Shown here: piece after piece, positions 23,457 through 31,114 of the stretch
Layout: each line of letters begins with the position of its first letter
Position numbering within the stretch: position 1 is the first letter of the stretch
Origin: Lactonifactor sp. BIOML-A5
Lineage (GTDB): Bacteria > Bacillota > Clostridia > Lachnospirales > Lachnospiraceae
Assembly: GCF_009677585.1 (NCBI RefSeq)
Contig: NZ_WKYV01000017.1
Location: forward strand, 14,505-78,504
Direction of reading: 5' to 3'
Length of the DNA stretch: 64,000 nt
Notes under the pieces: generated by a model
What the model saw: the letters and a program-made list of their open reading frames with translations, nothing else
Databases searched by the model: none
Told to the model about the DNA's origin: nothing
Position numbers and translations under genes: made by a program

Positions 23457-23999
23457 GTGACAGAGAATATATTCGCCCTATGGCAGGTGCAGAAGCAGGA
23501 AGAGGAGACGCGCCTGATTCTGGACTGCAACAAGCAAACCCAGTCTTTCGGCCTGTCTCTTTCAGCAGAAGAGGCAAAGGAGCTGATCCAGTGCAGAAAT
23601 AAGAGCCTCAAAGCCTATCAGAGGGTGGAACTGGGCGGCGGGATCCTGGATAAGCTTATCTATACCTTCTGCGACTCTTCCTACATTACTTCCGATACTT
23701 ATGGAAGCACCCTGGCCAGGCTTCAGGATATCTTTTACCGCTTTAAGAACGAGTCTCTGGAGAAACTGTCAGATGACGAATTGCTGGAATTTATGAAAGA
23801 CACCTTTGAGAACATCTGCTTCGGAGACCTGGAATACCTGGAATCTACCTGTCTGGAGCGGTTCGCACGGGCAATACGCTATGGGTACGATGGGTATCTG
23901 GCTTCAGGCGGCAGCGGTGAATATGAAGGGTTCAGCGAGGAAGAACGGTGGGACAGTGAACTGTATCTTGAGGCTCTGAAGGAGCTGGCCTGGCGATAG
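23457..23999 (+). CDS. DUF6323 family protein
   Basis: A 180-residue acidic, mostly helical protein that I believe belongs to DUF6323, an uncharacterised family of Lachnospiraceae. Visible features are a start 'MTENIFALWQVQKQEEETRLIL', 'LSAEEAKELIQCRNKSLKAYQRVELGGGI' (read in parts) with a conserved-looking RVELGGG, and a C-terminal 'GYDGYLASGGSGEYEGFSEEE' glycine-rich segment. No signal peptide or membrane span. It starts at GTG with AAAGGAG 8 nt before. It lies 17 nt upstream of the DUF6179 gene and shares its promoter. The family assignment is from memory of the sequence; the function is unknown. Confidence 0.65.
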   Translation: MTENIFALWQVQKQEEETRLILDCNKQTQSFGLSLSAEEAKELIQCRNKSLKAYQRVELGGGILDKLIYTFCDSSYITSDTYGSTLARLQDIFYRFKNESLEKLSDDELLEFMKDTFENICFGDLEYLESTCLERFARAIRYGYDGYLASGGSGEYEGFSEEERWDSELYLEALKELAWR

Positions 24000-24016
24000 C
24001 CCATGAAAGGAGTACT

Positions 24017-24856
24017 ATGACATATACAGCAGAGGAAGTGTTGCCTGTGGTTTCGTATCTGATTGACAAATACACCAGCAAGGAGAGCAGCTCTGTGCCC
24101 TATGAAACTGCCCGAAGCCTGATGGAAGCGGTCATTTACTGTATCGAGGAACTGGAACATTCTTCTCCCAATTCTTTGGCCGCAGAACATCAACTGACGG
24201 CCAGAGCAGCTTATGAAGCCGGCTATGAGGCGGTTATTCATAAAGTATGGCGGACAAAGGAACTTTATGAGAAGCTGATGGAGAATTTCTTCTTTTACGG
24301 ATGCGCTAATTACAGAGACACGGTTCAAAAGGGTATGCCCCAGTTTTTTCTCAGGTACGATGCCCGGTTTTGTCCCCAGGACCACCTGCTCACACTGGAC
24401 TACCCGCCACTGTTTCTGGATTACAGGCAGCAGGGAATCGATTTGGTTTATGAGTATCTGGGAAACCTTTTACTGGAACAGAAGTTTCTTACTTTGTTTT
24501 CCCCTGAAGGAACAGAACATCTGGTGAGGCAGCAGGAGGAACGAAACAGAGCACCTTATATGGGAAATATAAGTGAGCTGGTGCTTATCAATGCCATTGG
24601 CTGTTTTCTTGCAGACTGCCCTTTATATGAACCAGTTCTTTATGAGAAGCACGAAGAAGAGATAGAACGCTATTTCTCGGGAGACTTGCCTAAGCAGGTG
24701 GAGAGAAAGACGGCAGGTATCATTAAGATTATCACCCGGGGGACAGATACCCCCGGCATGTCCCGGTATTTTATGCAGCTGAGCCGGGATCTGGCAGCGC
24801 GGATAGAAAACAGCCTGGCACACGGCACCTTATCTTCTGTCTTTACTTTTTCCTGA
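24017..24856 (+). CDS. DUF6179 family protein
   Basis: A 279-residue, mostly helical cytosolic protein that I assign to the uncharacterised DUF6179 family, usually found beside DUF6323. Features are 'YTAEEVLPVVSYLIDKYTSKESSSVPYETARSLMEAV' in parts, a central 'FFFYGCANYRDTVQKGMPQFFLRYDARFCPQDHLLTLDYP' region with a notable Asp/His-rich 'RYDARFCPQDHLLTLDYP', and 'RGTDTPGMSRYFMQLSRDL' near the end. AAAGGAGTACT precedes ATG. The last 27 bases overlap the end of the convergent TRIC gene. The genetic pairing with the upstream gene suggests a two-protein system of unknown task. Confidence 0.65.
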   Translation: MTYTAEEVLPVVSYLIDKYTSKESSSVPYETARSLMEAVIYCIEELEHSSPNSLAAEHQLTARAAYEAGYEAVIHKVWRTKELYEKLMENFFFYGCANYRDTVQKGMPQFFLRYDARFCPQDHLLTLDYPPLFLDYRQQGIDLVYEYLGNLLLEQKFLTLFSPEGTEHLVRQQEERNRAPYMGNISELVLINAIGCFLADCPLYEPVLYEKHEEEIERYFSGDLPKQVERKTAGIIKIITRGTDTPGMSRYFMQLSRDLAARIENSLAHGTLSSVFTFS

Positions 24857-25495
24857 AGCTCTGGGCAAATTCCAGCGGTATCTGGTTGCCAGAAGACGGA
24901 TTATAACCACAATAAAAGCACACAGCAGCATGGCACTGTTTCCGGGAATGAGTTCCCGTAAAAAGATATAGCAGACAGCGCCGATAATAGAAGCACAGGC
25001 ATAGAAATGTTTCCGGAGTACATAGGGTGTCTGGTTTGCCATAATGTCCCGCAGCATTCCCCCTCCGACACCGGTGACAACGCCCAGAAAAGCCGCCAGA
25101 AACCGATAGTCGCCGTATCCGGCTTCTATGGCTGTGTTAATGCCTACGACAGTGAACGCGCCCAGACCTACCGCATCAAAGATATTCATAACCTTTTCGT
25201 AAGTGGAGCGGTATCTGCCCTCCATAATTCTGGGATGAAAACGGATAACCAGAAAGAGCAGGAGTACTGTGATCAGGGACATCCATACATATACGGGATT
25301 GCGGAACAGGCTGGGAGGGATATTGCCAATGGTAATATCCCTTATCATCCCTCCGCCTACTGCAGTTATGACTCCAAGTACAATAATCCCCAAAAGATCC
25401 AGATTCTTTTCTATAGCCACCATGGCGCCGGAAGAGGCAAAGGCAATCGTGCCTGCGGCTTCCAGAGCAAAGAGCATTGTCCAGTGAATTTCCAT
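24830..25495 (-). CDS. TRIC-family cation channel (YicG/UPF0126)
   Basis: A 221-residue membrane protein of seven hydrophobic segments in the prokaryotic trimeric intracellular cation channel family. Two inverted repeats each carry the glycine-rich channel motif: 'VLGVITAVGGGMIRDITIG' (about 38-56) and 'FLGVVTGVGGGMLRDIMAN' (about 135-153), followed by 'TPYVLRKHFYA'. Relatives conduct potassium and sodium; some YicG proteins have been linked to glycine uptake. GGAGG lies before the ATG on the minus strand. It converges on and overlaps the DUF6179 gene by 27 bp. Length and motifs are normal. Confidence 0.9.
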   Translation of the reverse strand: MEIHWTMLFALEAAGTIAFASSGAMVAIEKNLDLLGIIVLGVITAVGGGMIRDITIGNIPPSLFRNPVYVWMSLITVLLLFLVIRFHPRIMEGRYRSTYEKVMNIFDAVGLGAFTVVGINTAIEAGYGDYRFLAAFLGVVTGVGGGMLRDIMANQTPYVLRKHFYACASIIGAVCYIFLRELIPGNSAMLLCAFIVVIIRLLATRYRWNLPRASGKSKDRR

Positions 25496-25619
25496 TATCT
25501 ATTCCTCCAAAGCTGTAATAGTAGTAAGTGTATTTTACTGTGCAAAGCAACCCGCGGGACAGTGACATGTGAACAGTACCATTATTTTACCACAGGAGAA
25601 GTCTCAGAGCTACCGGTTC

Positions 25620-25648
25620 TTGCAGTTTTATGACAATTCAGATACAAT
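25620..25648 (+). promoter_or_regulatory. Putative promoter for DUF2284-yqfCD
   Basis: TTGCAG (25620-25625), a 17-bp spacer and TACAAT (25643-25648), 35 nt before the DUF2284 start. The -35 box is weak; the -10 and spacing are good. Confidence 0.45.
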
Positions 25649-25683
25649 AGCCTTAAGGTAAAATGGAAGGAGATTCTTATACA

Positions 25684-26235
25684 ATGAATATGGAAGCATT
25701 TGAGACTTTTATCAGTCAGTTTCCCATCTATCAATACGTGTTTATCCCCACAGAGGAGCTGGCATTTTCTCCCAGAATCCGGACGATATGCCAGCAGGAA
25801 TGCCAGCGATATGGAACTACCTGGGCCTGCCCTCCCGGTGTAGGTACTCTGGAAGAGTGCCGGGAGCGGTGCTTGTCCTATCCTCAGTGTTTTTTCTTTT
25901 CCACAGTGGCTGAGGTCTCTGATATTATGAATATGGAGGAAACTCTGGGCACCAGGAGGGAACACGAGGATATTGTTGCCCGGATAGAAGCCTTTATCAA
26001 AGGCCAGGGAATCCACTGCATGGCACTGTCCACAGAATCCTGTGACATCTGTGACGAGTGTGCCTATCCCGACAGCCCCTGCCGTTTTCCGGAGCAGATG
26101 CACCCCTGTGTGGAGAGCCATGGAATCGTGGTGACCGAGCTGGCAGAGCGTTTTGAGATGGATTACACCATCGGCTACAATCAAATCCTTTGGTTTGGAA
26201 TTATTTTCCTGGAGGATACATATATTAGAGAATAA
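25684..26235 (+). CDS. DUF2284 putative metal-binding protein
   Basis: A protein of about 183 residues in the DUF2284 family, whose many cysteines suggest a metal or Fe-S site. Clusters are CQQECQRYGTTWACPPG in the first third (Cys37, 41, 50 by rough count), 'LEECRERCLSYPQCFFF', and 'SCDICDECAYPDSPCRF' plus 'MHPCVESHG' near the end. The start used is ATG 25684, about 11 nt after AAGGAG. It lies 21 nt upstream of yqfC and probably shares a transcript. Members occur mostly in anaerobes and methanogens. No reaction is known. Confidence 0.8.
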   Translation: MNMEAFETFISQFPIYQYVFIPTEELAFSPRIRTICQQECQRYGTTWACPPGVGTLEECRERCLSYPQCFFFSTVAEVSDIMNMEETLGTRREHEDIVARIEAFIKGQGIHCMALSTESCDICDECAYPDSPCRFPEQMHPCVESHGIVVTELAERFEMDYTIGYNQILWFGIIFLEDTYIRE

Positions 26236-26256
26236 TAACCACAAGGGAGGCTTTTT

Positions 26257-26535
26257 GTGAAGCATAAGAAGCCTAAAAAATTAGCCGGCGACATAGTGAA
26301 CACTCTGCAGATTCCAAGGGACTTGGCTTACCGCGATGTGGTGGTTACTATTGTGGGAAGTTCAGAGCTATACATAGAAAATTATAAAAGCATTTTGGAA
26401 TATGAAGACTGGGGGATCCTGGTTCAGACAAAAAAAGGGAAAATCCGGGTGGAGGGAAGAAACCTGAAAATAGAGTATTATACCAGCGAAGAAATGAAGA
26501 TACAGGGTTGTATTCTTCACGTATATCACGAATAA
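26257..26535 (+). CDS. yqfC: Sporulation protein YqfC (YabP family)
   Basis: A 92-residue protein of the YabP/YqfC family. In Bacillus yqfC is transcribed by sigma-E in the mother cell and is linked to spore formation. The family core is seen: 'DLAYRDVVVTIVGSSELYIENYKSILEYED' in parts, then 'ILVQTKKGKIRVEGRNLKIEYYTSEEM'. The start is GTG with AGGGAGG 8 nt before. It is 15 nt upstream of yqfD, the usual partner, and the order yqfC-yqfD-phoH-ybeY matches the Bacillus chromosome, which supports the call. Confidence 0.9.
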   Translation: MKHKKPKKLAGDIVNTLQIPRDLAYRDVVVTIVGSSELYIENYKSILEYEDWGILVQTKKGKIRVEGRNLKIEYYTSEEMKIQGCILHVYHE

Positions 26536-26550
26536 ACGGAGGTATGATAT

Positions 26551-27789
26551 TTGAAAAAATGGAAATATTACGGAAAGGGTTATCTGCATATCCGATTGAT
26601 GAGCAAGGAACCGGAACGCTTTTTAAATCTGTGTGCCAATCATAATATTCCCATCTGGGATCTGACTCATGTGGAGAATTACTATGAAATGAATATAACG
26701 ATTCAGGGCTTTTATCAGCTAAAGCCGCTTTGCAAAAAAACAAAGACCAGAATCATGATTAAGGGAAAATATGGACTGCCTTTCTTTTTTTACAAAAACA
26801 AAAAGAGAAAGGCCTTTTTTATTGGGATTGCTCTCTGCCTGTTCCTGCTTTACAGTATGTCTTTATATATCTGGAATATACATGTGGATGGGAACCTGTC
26901 CAACAGTACCCAGTCCATTCTCCTCTATCTCGATGAGCTGGATGTCCATCACGGAATTGCCAAAAGAAAACTTGACTGCGCCTGGATATCAGCCCAGATA
27001 CGAAAGGAATTTCCGGATATTATCTGGGTGTCTACCAAGATACAGGGGACACGGCTGATTCTCCATGTGCAGGAAAATACAGACCGGTATGTGGAGGAAG
27101 AGGCGGCAGACACCTCTCCCTGTGACCTTGTGGCTGAAAAGGGAGGAACCATCGTCTCAATGGTAACCCGGCAGGGAACTCCCCAGATGGCAAAAGGGGA
27201 TGTGTGCAAAGAAGGAGATATTCTTGTATTGGGACGGCTGGATATAAAAGATGACAGCGGAGAGACGGCCCAGAGAGAGTATGTGCATTCCGATGCCGAT
27301 ATCTATGTGCGGACGCAGTACCAGTATTACCAGGAGTTTCCGCTGTCCTACGATAAAAGGGTTTATACAGGAAAGACAAAAAAGCACTATATACTGCAGA
27401 TTATGGACACTTATTTTTCTACCAAAGGGCGTGCCCCGTTTACGGATTACCACAGCGTATCATCCACGGACAGAGTGAAGCTTACGGAAAATTTTTACCT
27501 CCCCATCAGTTACGGAACCATTACGGACTATGAATATACGCCGGAAACCTTAACCTATACCAAGGCAGAAGCCACCAAGAAGGCCCAGAGGAAGCTTACC
27601 TCTTTTCTGGATAAATTATCTGAAAAAGGGGTAGAAATTTGTGACAATCGTGTTAAAATAGAGATAAATTCCACTTCCTGTATTTCGAAAGGATCCATCG
27701 AAGTGATAGAAAAGATAGGAAAGGAAGCTCCCACAGAAGTGGTGGCGCCTCCGGAAGCAGAAGAAAGGACAGCAGAGACGGATGAGTAA
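26551..27789 (+). CDS. yqfD: Sporulation protein YqfD
   Basis: A 412-residue membrane protein that works with YqfC and is needed for sporulation. Residues 1-80 form a basic domain ('LHIRLMSKEPERFLNLC'). One membrane segment is seen at about 88-108 ('FFIGIALCLFLLYSMSLYI'), and a large extracytoplasmic part follows with 'GTRLILHVQENTDR' and 'LVAEKGGTIVSMVTRQGTPQ' (read in parts), a conserved stretch of the family. It starts at TTG with ACGGAGG 8 nt upstream. The stop overlaps the phoH start by 8 bases, so the sporulation genes and the phoH-ybeY housekeeping pair are coupled. Confidence 0.9.
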   Translation: MKKWKYYGKGYLHIRLMSKEPERFLNLCANHNIPIWDLTHVENYYEMNITIQGFYQLKPLCKKTKTRIMIKGKYGLPFFFYKNKKRKAFFIGIALCLFLLYSMSLYIWNIHVDGNLSNSTQSILLYLDELDVHHGIAKRKLDCAWISAQIRKEFPDIIWVSTKIQGTRLILHVQENTDRYVEEEAADTSPCDLVAEKGGTIVSMVTRQGTPQMAKGDVCKEGDILVLGRLDIKDDSGETAQREYVHSDADIYVRTQYQYYQEFPLSYDKRVYTGKTKKHYILQIMDTYFSTKGRAPFTDYHSVSSTDRVKLTENFYLPISYGTITDYEYTPETLTYTKAEATKKAQRKLTSFLDKLSEKGVEICDNRVKIEINSTSCISKGSIEVIEKIGKEAPTEVVAPPEAEERTAETDE

Positions 27790-28780
27790 TATCGTTGAAA
27801 CCCTGATGGAAATACCCATCGACCATGAAAGAAACGTATTCGGACAATTTGATGAGTATGTAAAAAAGATAGAAAAGACCCTGAATGTAACCGTTATCTC
27901 AAGGGACGGCAATCTTAAGATTCTTGGAAAGGAACAGAATACCAGACAGGCGAAAAAGGTATTCGAGCAGCTCACAGAGCTTTCCAGGAGAGGGAATACT
28001 ATTACGGAACAACAGGTAAACTATACCTTATCTCTTTCTTTTGAGGAGAAGGAGCAGAATGTTGTAGAGATCGACAGAGACTGTATCTGCCATACCATAA
28101 ACGGACGCCCTATCAAGCCTAAGACCTTGGGGCAGAAACAGTATGTGGATCAGATTCGGAAGAATATGATTGTATTCGGACTGGGTCCTGCAGGTACCGG
28201 CAAGACATATCTGGCCATGGCCATGGCTATTACAGCCTTCCGGAACAATGAAGTGAGCCGCATCATTCTTACCCGGCCGGCCATCGAAGCCGGGGAGAAG
28301 CTGGGTTTTTTGCCGGGAGATCTGCAGAGCAAGGTAGATCCTTATCTGCGCCCCCTCTACGATGCTCTGTATCAGATTATGGGGGCGGAAAGCTTTGCCA
28401 AGAATATGGAAAAAGGGTTGATTGAAGTGGCTCCTCTGGCATATATGCGGGGGCGAACCCTGGACAATGCCTTTATAATTCTGGACGAAGCACAGAATAC
28501 CACGCCTGCGCAGATGAAGATGTTTTTGACCCGTATTGGATTTGGGTCGAAAGTAATTGTCACAGGAGATCTCTCCCAGAAGGATCTCCCCAGCGGAGCC
28601 CGTTCAGGACTGGATGTGGCGCTGCAGGTACTGAAAAAGGTTGAGGGTATTTCATTTTCCCAGTTAACCAGCAAGGATGTGGTTCGCCATCCGCTGGTAC
28701 AGAAGATTGTACAGGCCTATGATACCTATGAGAAAAGGCAGAAACCACAAAAGAACACCCGCAGGGAACGGGAGAGATAA
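27782..28780 (+). CDS. phoH: PhoH-like ATPase (YbeZ)
   Basis: A 332-residue cytosolic NTPase of the PhoH family, working with the YbeY RNase in RNA processing and possibly as a helicase. The N-terminal 95 residues are KH-like ('ERNVFGQFDEYVKKIEKTL'). The P-loop GPAGTGKT lies at 135-142 and Walker B 'FIILDEAQN' at about 232-240. 'GDLSQKDLPSGARSGL' contains the usual sensor motif. The gene overlaps yqfD by 8 nt and is 18 nt before ybeY, the standard partner. Length is normal for the short PhoH form without a PIN domain. Confidence 0.95.
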   Translation: MSNIVETLMEIPIDHERNVFGQFDEYVKKIEKTLNVTVISRDGNLKILGKEQNTRQAKKVFEQLTELSRRGNTITEQQVNYTLSLSFEEKEQNVVEIDRDCICHTINGRPIKPKTLGQKQYVDQIRKNMIVFGLGPAGTGKTYLAMAMAITAFRNNEVSRIILTRPAIEAGEKLGFLPGDLQSKVDPYLRPLYDALYQIMGAESFAKNMEKGLIEVAPLAYMRGRTLDNAFIILDEAQNTTPAQMKMFLTRIGFGSKVIVTGDLSQKDLPSGARSGLDVALQVLKKVEGISFSQLTSKDVVRHPLVQKIVQAYDTYEKRQKPQKNTRRERER

Positions 28781-28798
28781 AGGACAGAGGATAAGCGT

Positions 28799-29296
28799 AT
28801 GACACTTACAATAGAAAATGAATATGAACAGGAAATTTCTTTTGATTTTGAGACAATTGCCAGGCAGGTGGCAGATGCGGCTCTTGATCGGGAAGCGTGT
28901 CCCTATGAGGCGGAAATCAGCCTGGTTCTCACCGGTGCAGAGGAAATTCGCCGGGTAAATCGGGAGTTCAGAGGAATGGATAAGGAGACAGATGTTCTGT
29001 CTTTTCCCATGATCCCATTTTCATCTCCGGCAGACTATGGTATAATTGAAACTATGGGAGATGACTGCTTTAATCCCGACACGGGGGAGCTTATGCTGGG
29101 AGATATCATGATATCTGTTCCCCGCATGAAGGAGCAGGCAGAGGCCTACGGACATACCCAGCTTCGGGAGTTTGCCTTTCTGACTGCTCACAGTATGCTG
29201 CACCTTCTGGGATATGATCATATGACACCCGGGGAAGCCGCTGTAATGGAAGAAAAGCAGGAAGCAATCCTGTCCGGTTTACAAATCAAAAGATAA
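28799..29296 (+). CDS. ybeY: Endoribonuclease YbeY
   Basis: A 165-residue zinc-dependent single-strand endoribonuclease needed for 16S rRNA 3'-end maturation and ribosome quality control. The metal site HxxxHxxGYDH is complete: 'HSMLHLLGYDH' (His131, His135, His141). Upstream conserved elements are 'INREFRGMDKETDVLSFP' (here 'VNREFRGMDKETDVLSFP') and 'LGDIMIS'. A short insertion around residues 74-95 is seen beside some homologs. It follows phoH closely, its common partner. 14 nt separate it from the DUF3048 lipoprotein gene. Confidence 0.95.
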   Translation: MTLTIENEYEQEISFDFETIARQVADAALDREACPYEAEISLVLTGAEEIRRVNREFRGMDKETDVLSFPMIPFSSPADYGIIETMGDDCFNPDTGELMLGDIMISVPRMKEQAEAYGHTQLREFAFLTAHSMLHLLGYDHMTPGEAAVMEEKQEAILSGLQIKR

Positions 29297-29310
29297 ATGG
29301 AGGAAGTCAC

Positions 29311-30468
29311 ATGAAGCGTTATAAGGTGGTTTTGGCCTGTGTTCTTGCGTCAGCAGTGCTGTTTGGATGCGGCAAGAAGGAAGAGCCGAAGGAACCGGAA
29401 GTAAAGGAAGAAGAACCTGTACAGGAGGAGGAGCCGGAAGAAATTGTTGAAGCAGAAGTACCTGACAAGGAACAGATTCCAGACGGTATGGTAAAGAGCT
29501 ACCTGACCGGAGAATACGTTTCAGAAGCGATCGGTACAAGGCGTCCGGTTGCCGTAATGCTCAATAACATCAAAAAAGCAGTTCCCCAGGCAGGAATAGC
29601 CAACGCAGGAGTTGTGTACGAGGCGCCTGTAGAGGGTGGAATTACCCGTCTGATGGGGATCTTCGAGGACTACGACAACCTTACCAAAATAGGCTCTGTC
29701 AGAAGCTGCCGGGATTATTATATATATTACGCCCTGGAATTTGATGCCATTTATGCCCACTATGGTCAGGCAGCGTATGCTCTGCCGTATCTGGACCTGG
29801 AGAATGTCAACAATTTAAGCGGACTTTCCGGTTACGGGAGCCAGGTGTATTACAGGACAAAAGACAGAAAAGCGCCTCACAATGCCTATACAAGTTTTGA
29901 AGGCCTTCAAAAAGGGATTGAGATTAACGGATATACACAGGAGTATTCTTCTGACTACACAGGACATTACCAGTTTGCCAAGGTGGGGGAGACGGTTTCT
30001 TTGGATAACGGAACGCCGGCGTCCTATGTGAGACTTCACTACAAAGTCAATGATCCCTGGTTTGAATATCATCAGGATGACGGACTTTATTACCGTTTCC
30101 AGTATGGAGAGCCGCAGATTGATGAGCTGACCGGGGAACAATTAGCCTACAAAAATATTCTTATTGAGTATTCTCCCTGGGAGTATTACCCGGATGGTTC
30201 TTATCTGAATGTGGATACCTTATCCGGAGGCAGCGGCAAATATATTACCAATGGGCAGGCCATAGATGTTACCTGGACGAAAAACGGCAATGAATGGGGG
30301 CCTACCCGTTATTATGACGCATCCGGAAACGAAATTACGCTGAATACGGGAAAAACATGGGTATGTATTGTACAGGATACAGAAGCTGCCAACGTAGAAA
30401 TCAATGACGGAACCAGCACAGAGCAGCCCGCTCCTTCAGAGGTGGACGAGAATCTGGATGCAGAATAG
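29311..30468 (+). CDS. DUF3048 lipoprotein (YerB-like)
   Basis: A 385-residue lipoprotein. The signal peptide ends in a lipobox 'VLFGC' with Cys20 as the lipidated residue. An acidic low-complexity linker (about 24-55, Glu/Pro-rich) leads to two DUF3048 domains. The first opens 'RRPVAVMLNNIKKAVPQAGI' and 'GSVRSCRDYYI', the second covers about 270-370. YerB-type proteins are membrane-anchored outside the cell. The function is unknown; a cell-wall role is suggested in the literature for some relatives. ATGGAGGAAG precedes ATG. It is in line with the phoH-ybeY unit and may be co-transcribed. Confidence 0.88.
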   Translation: MKRYKVVLACVLASAVLFGCGKKEEPKEPEVKEEEPVQEEEPEEIVEAEVPDKEQIPDGMVKSYLTGEYVSEAIGTRRPVAVMLNNIKKAVPQAGIANAGVVYEAPVEGGITRLMGIFEDYDNLTKIGSVRSCRDYYIYYALEFDAIYAHYGQAAYALPYLDLENVNNLSGLSGYGSQVYYRTKDRKAPHNAYTSFEGLQKGIEINGYTQEYSSDYTGHYQFAKVGETVSLDNGTPASYVRLHYKVNDPWFEYHQDDGLYYRFQYGEPQIDELTGEQLAYKNILIEYSPWEYYPDGSYLNVDTLSGGSGKYITNGQAIDVTWTKNGNEWGPTRYYDASGNEITLNTGKTWVCIVQDTEAANVEINDGTSTEQPAPSEVDENLDAE

Positions 30469-30497
30469 ACGCGGCTGAATAATTAGCAAAATCTGGT

Positions 30498-30553
30498 CGA
30501 TACTATAGTCAAAAAGGAGTGATATCTCATGCGTAAAGCATACTATAGTATCG
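30498..30553 (+). promoter_or_regulatory. 12-bp inverted repeat enclosing a start region
   Basis: CGATACTATAGT (30498-30509) and ACTATAGTATCG (30542-30553) are exact reverse complements. The 32-nt loop contains the ribosome binding site (AAGGAGT, 30513-30519) and start codon (30529) of the next gene; the right arm codes for its residues 5-8. Each arm also contains the palindrome ACTATAGT. As RNA it would present the initiation region in a loop; as DNA it could bind a regulator. Confidence 0.5.
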
Positions 30554-31011
30554 GCATTTTTATTGCCGTATTCTTTCTTAGTGCAGGATTTTATACAAAT
30601 TATCAGGTCAGTTCTCTCAAAGACAGGCTGACTGTCCTGAACCGCACTGTGGACAGGCTGAATGCCCAGGAGACAGATGCGTCCGGGAGCTTTCCCAGAA
30701 AGGATGCACTGTATACTTTTGAAATCTACGATGCAGCCACAGGAAAACTGGATCAGCAGCAGTTTCAGGTGGTAAGCTATTCCTCTGACCATATTGTTTT
30801 AAGACAAAGTCAGGAGGAAGAGAAGAATTTTCTTATAAAAGATACGGATAATTCCGTAACGGTATATCTGGAGGACGGCGAGACGGTTTACGAATATACA
30901 GACATAGCCACAGACAGCCTCCCGGAAGAACTCCAGGCAGAAATCAAAGAAGGAAAAACCATCCCCACAGTGGATGAACTATACAGTTTTCTGGAGAATT
31001 ACTCCAGCTGA
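30529..31011 (+). CDS. Small membrane-anchored protein of unknown function
   Basis: A 160-residue protein I do not recognise. It has a short basic start and one membrane segment (about 6-26, 'IGIFIAVFFLSAGFYTNYQ'), then a coiled-coil-like stretch ('SSLKDRLTVLNRTVDRLN'). A beta-rich extracytoplasmic domain of about 100 residues follows ('YTFEIYDAATGKLDQQQFQVV', 'VTVYLEDGETVYEYTDI'), resembling a BofC-like or PepSY-like shape only loosely. The TVDELYSFLENYSS end is helical. It follows the DUF3048 gene by 60 nt and has the inverted repeat around its start. The topology, if right, places the bulk outside the cell. The BofC-like C-terminal pattern is a guess. Confidence 0.6.
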   Translation: MRKAYYSIGIFIAVFFLSAGFYTNYQVSSLKDRLTVLNRTVDRLNAQETDASGSFPRKDALYTFEIYDAATGKLDQQQFQVVSYSSDHIVLRQSQEEEKNFLIKDTDNSVTVYLEDGETVYEYTDIATDSLPEELQAEIKEGKTIPTVDELYSFLENYSS

Positions 31012-31053
31012 ACCCCAGGTACTCCCTGTACTCTGGTCTAGACCGCGCTCCTC

Positions 31054-31082
31054 TGGACGAACAGAAAAAAATGTTGTAATAT
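31054..31082 (+). promoter_or_regulatory. Putative promoter for proB
   Basis: TGGACG (31054-31059), a 17-bp spacer and TAATAT (31077-31082), each matching four of six consensus bases, 32 nt before proB. A palindrome GGTCTAGACC (31035-31044) lies just upstream. No T-box features are seen. Confidence 0.35.
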
Positions 31083-31114
31083 AAGAGCGATATGATTTTA
31101 CAGGGAGAAAAGCC

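Noticed and set aside
31012..31114. T-box or other riboswitch before proB
   Set aside because: The leader is only about 100 nt and lacks the T-box UGGNACC sequence, an AG-bulge stem and a terminator.
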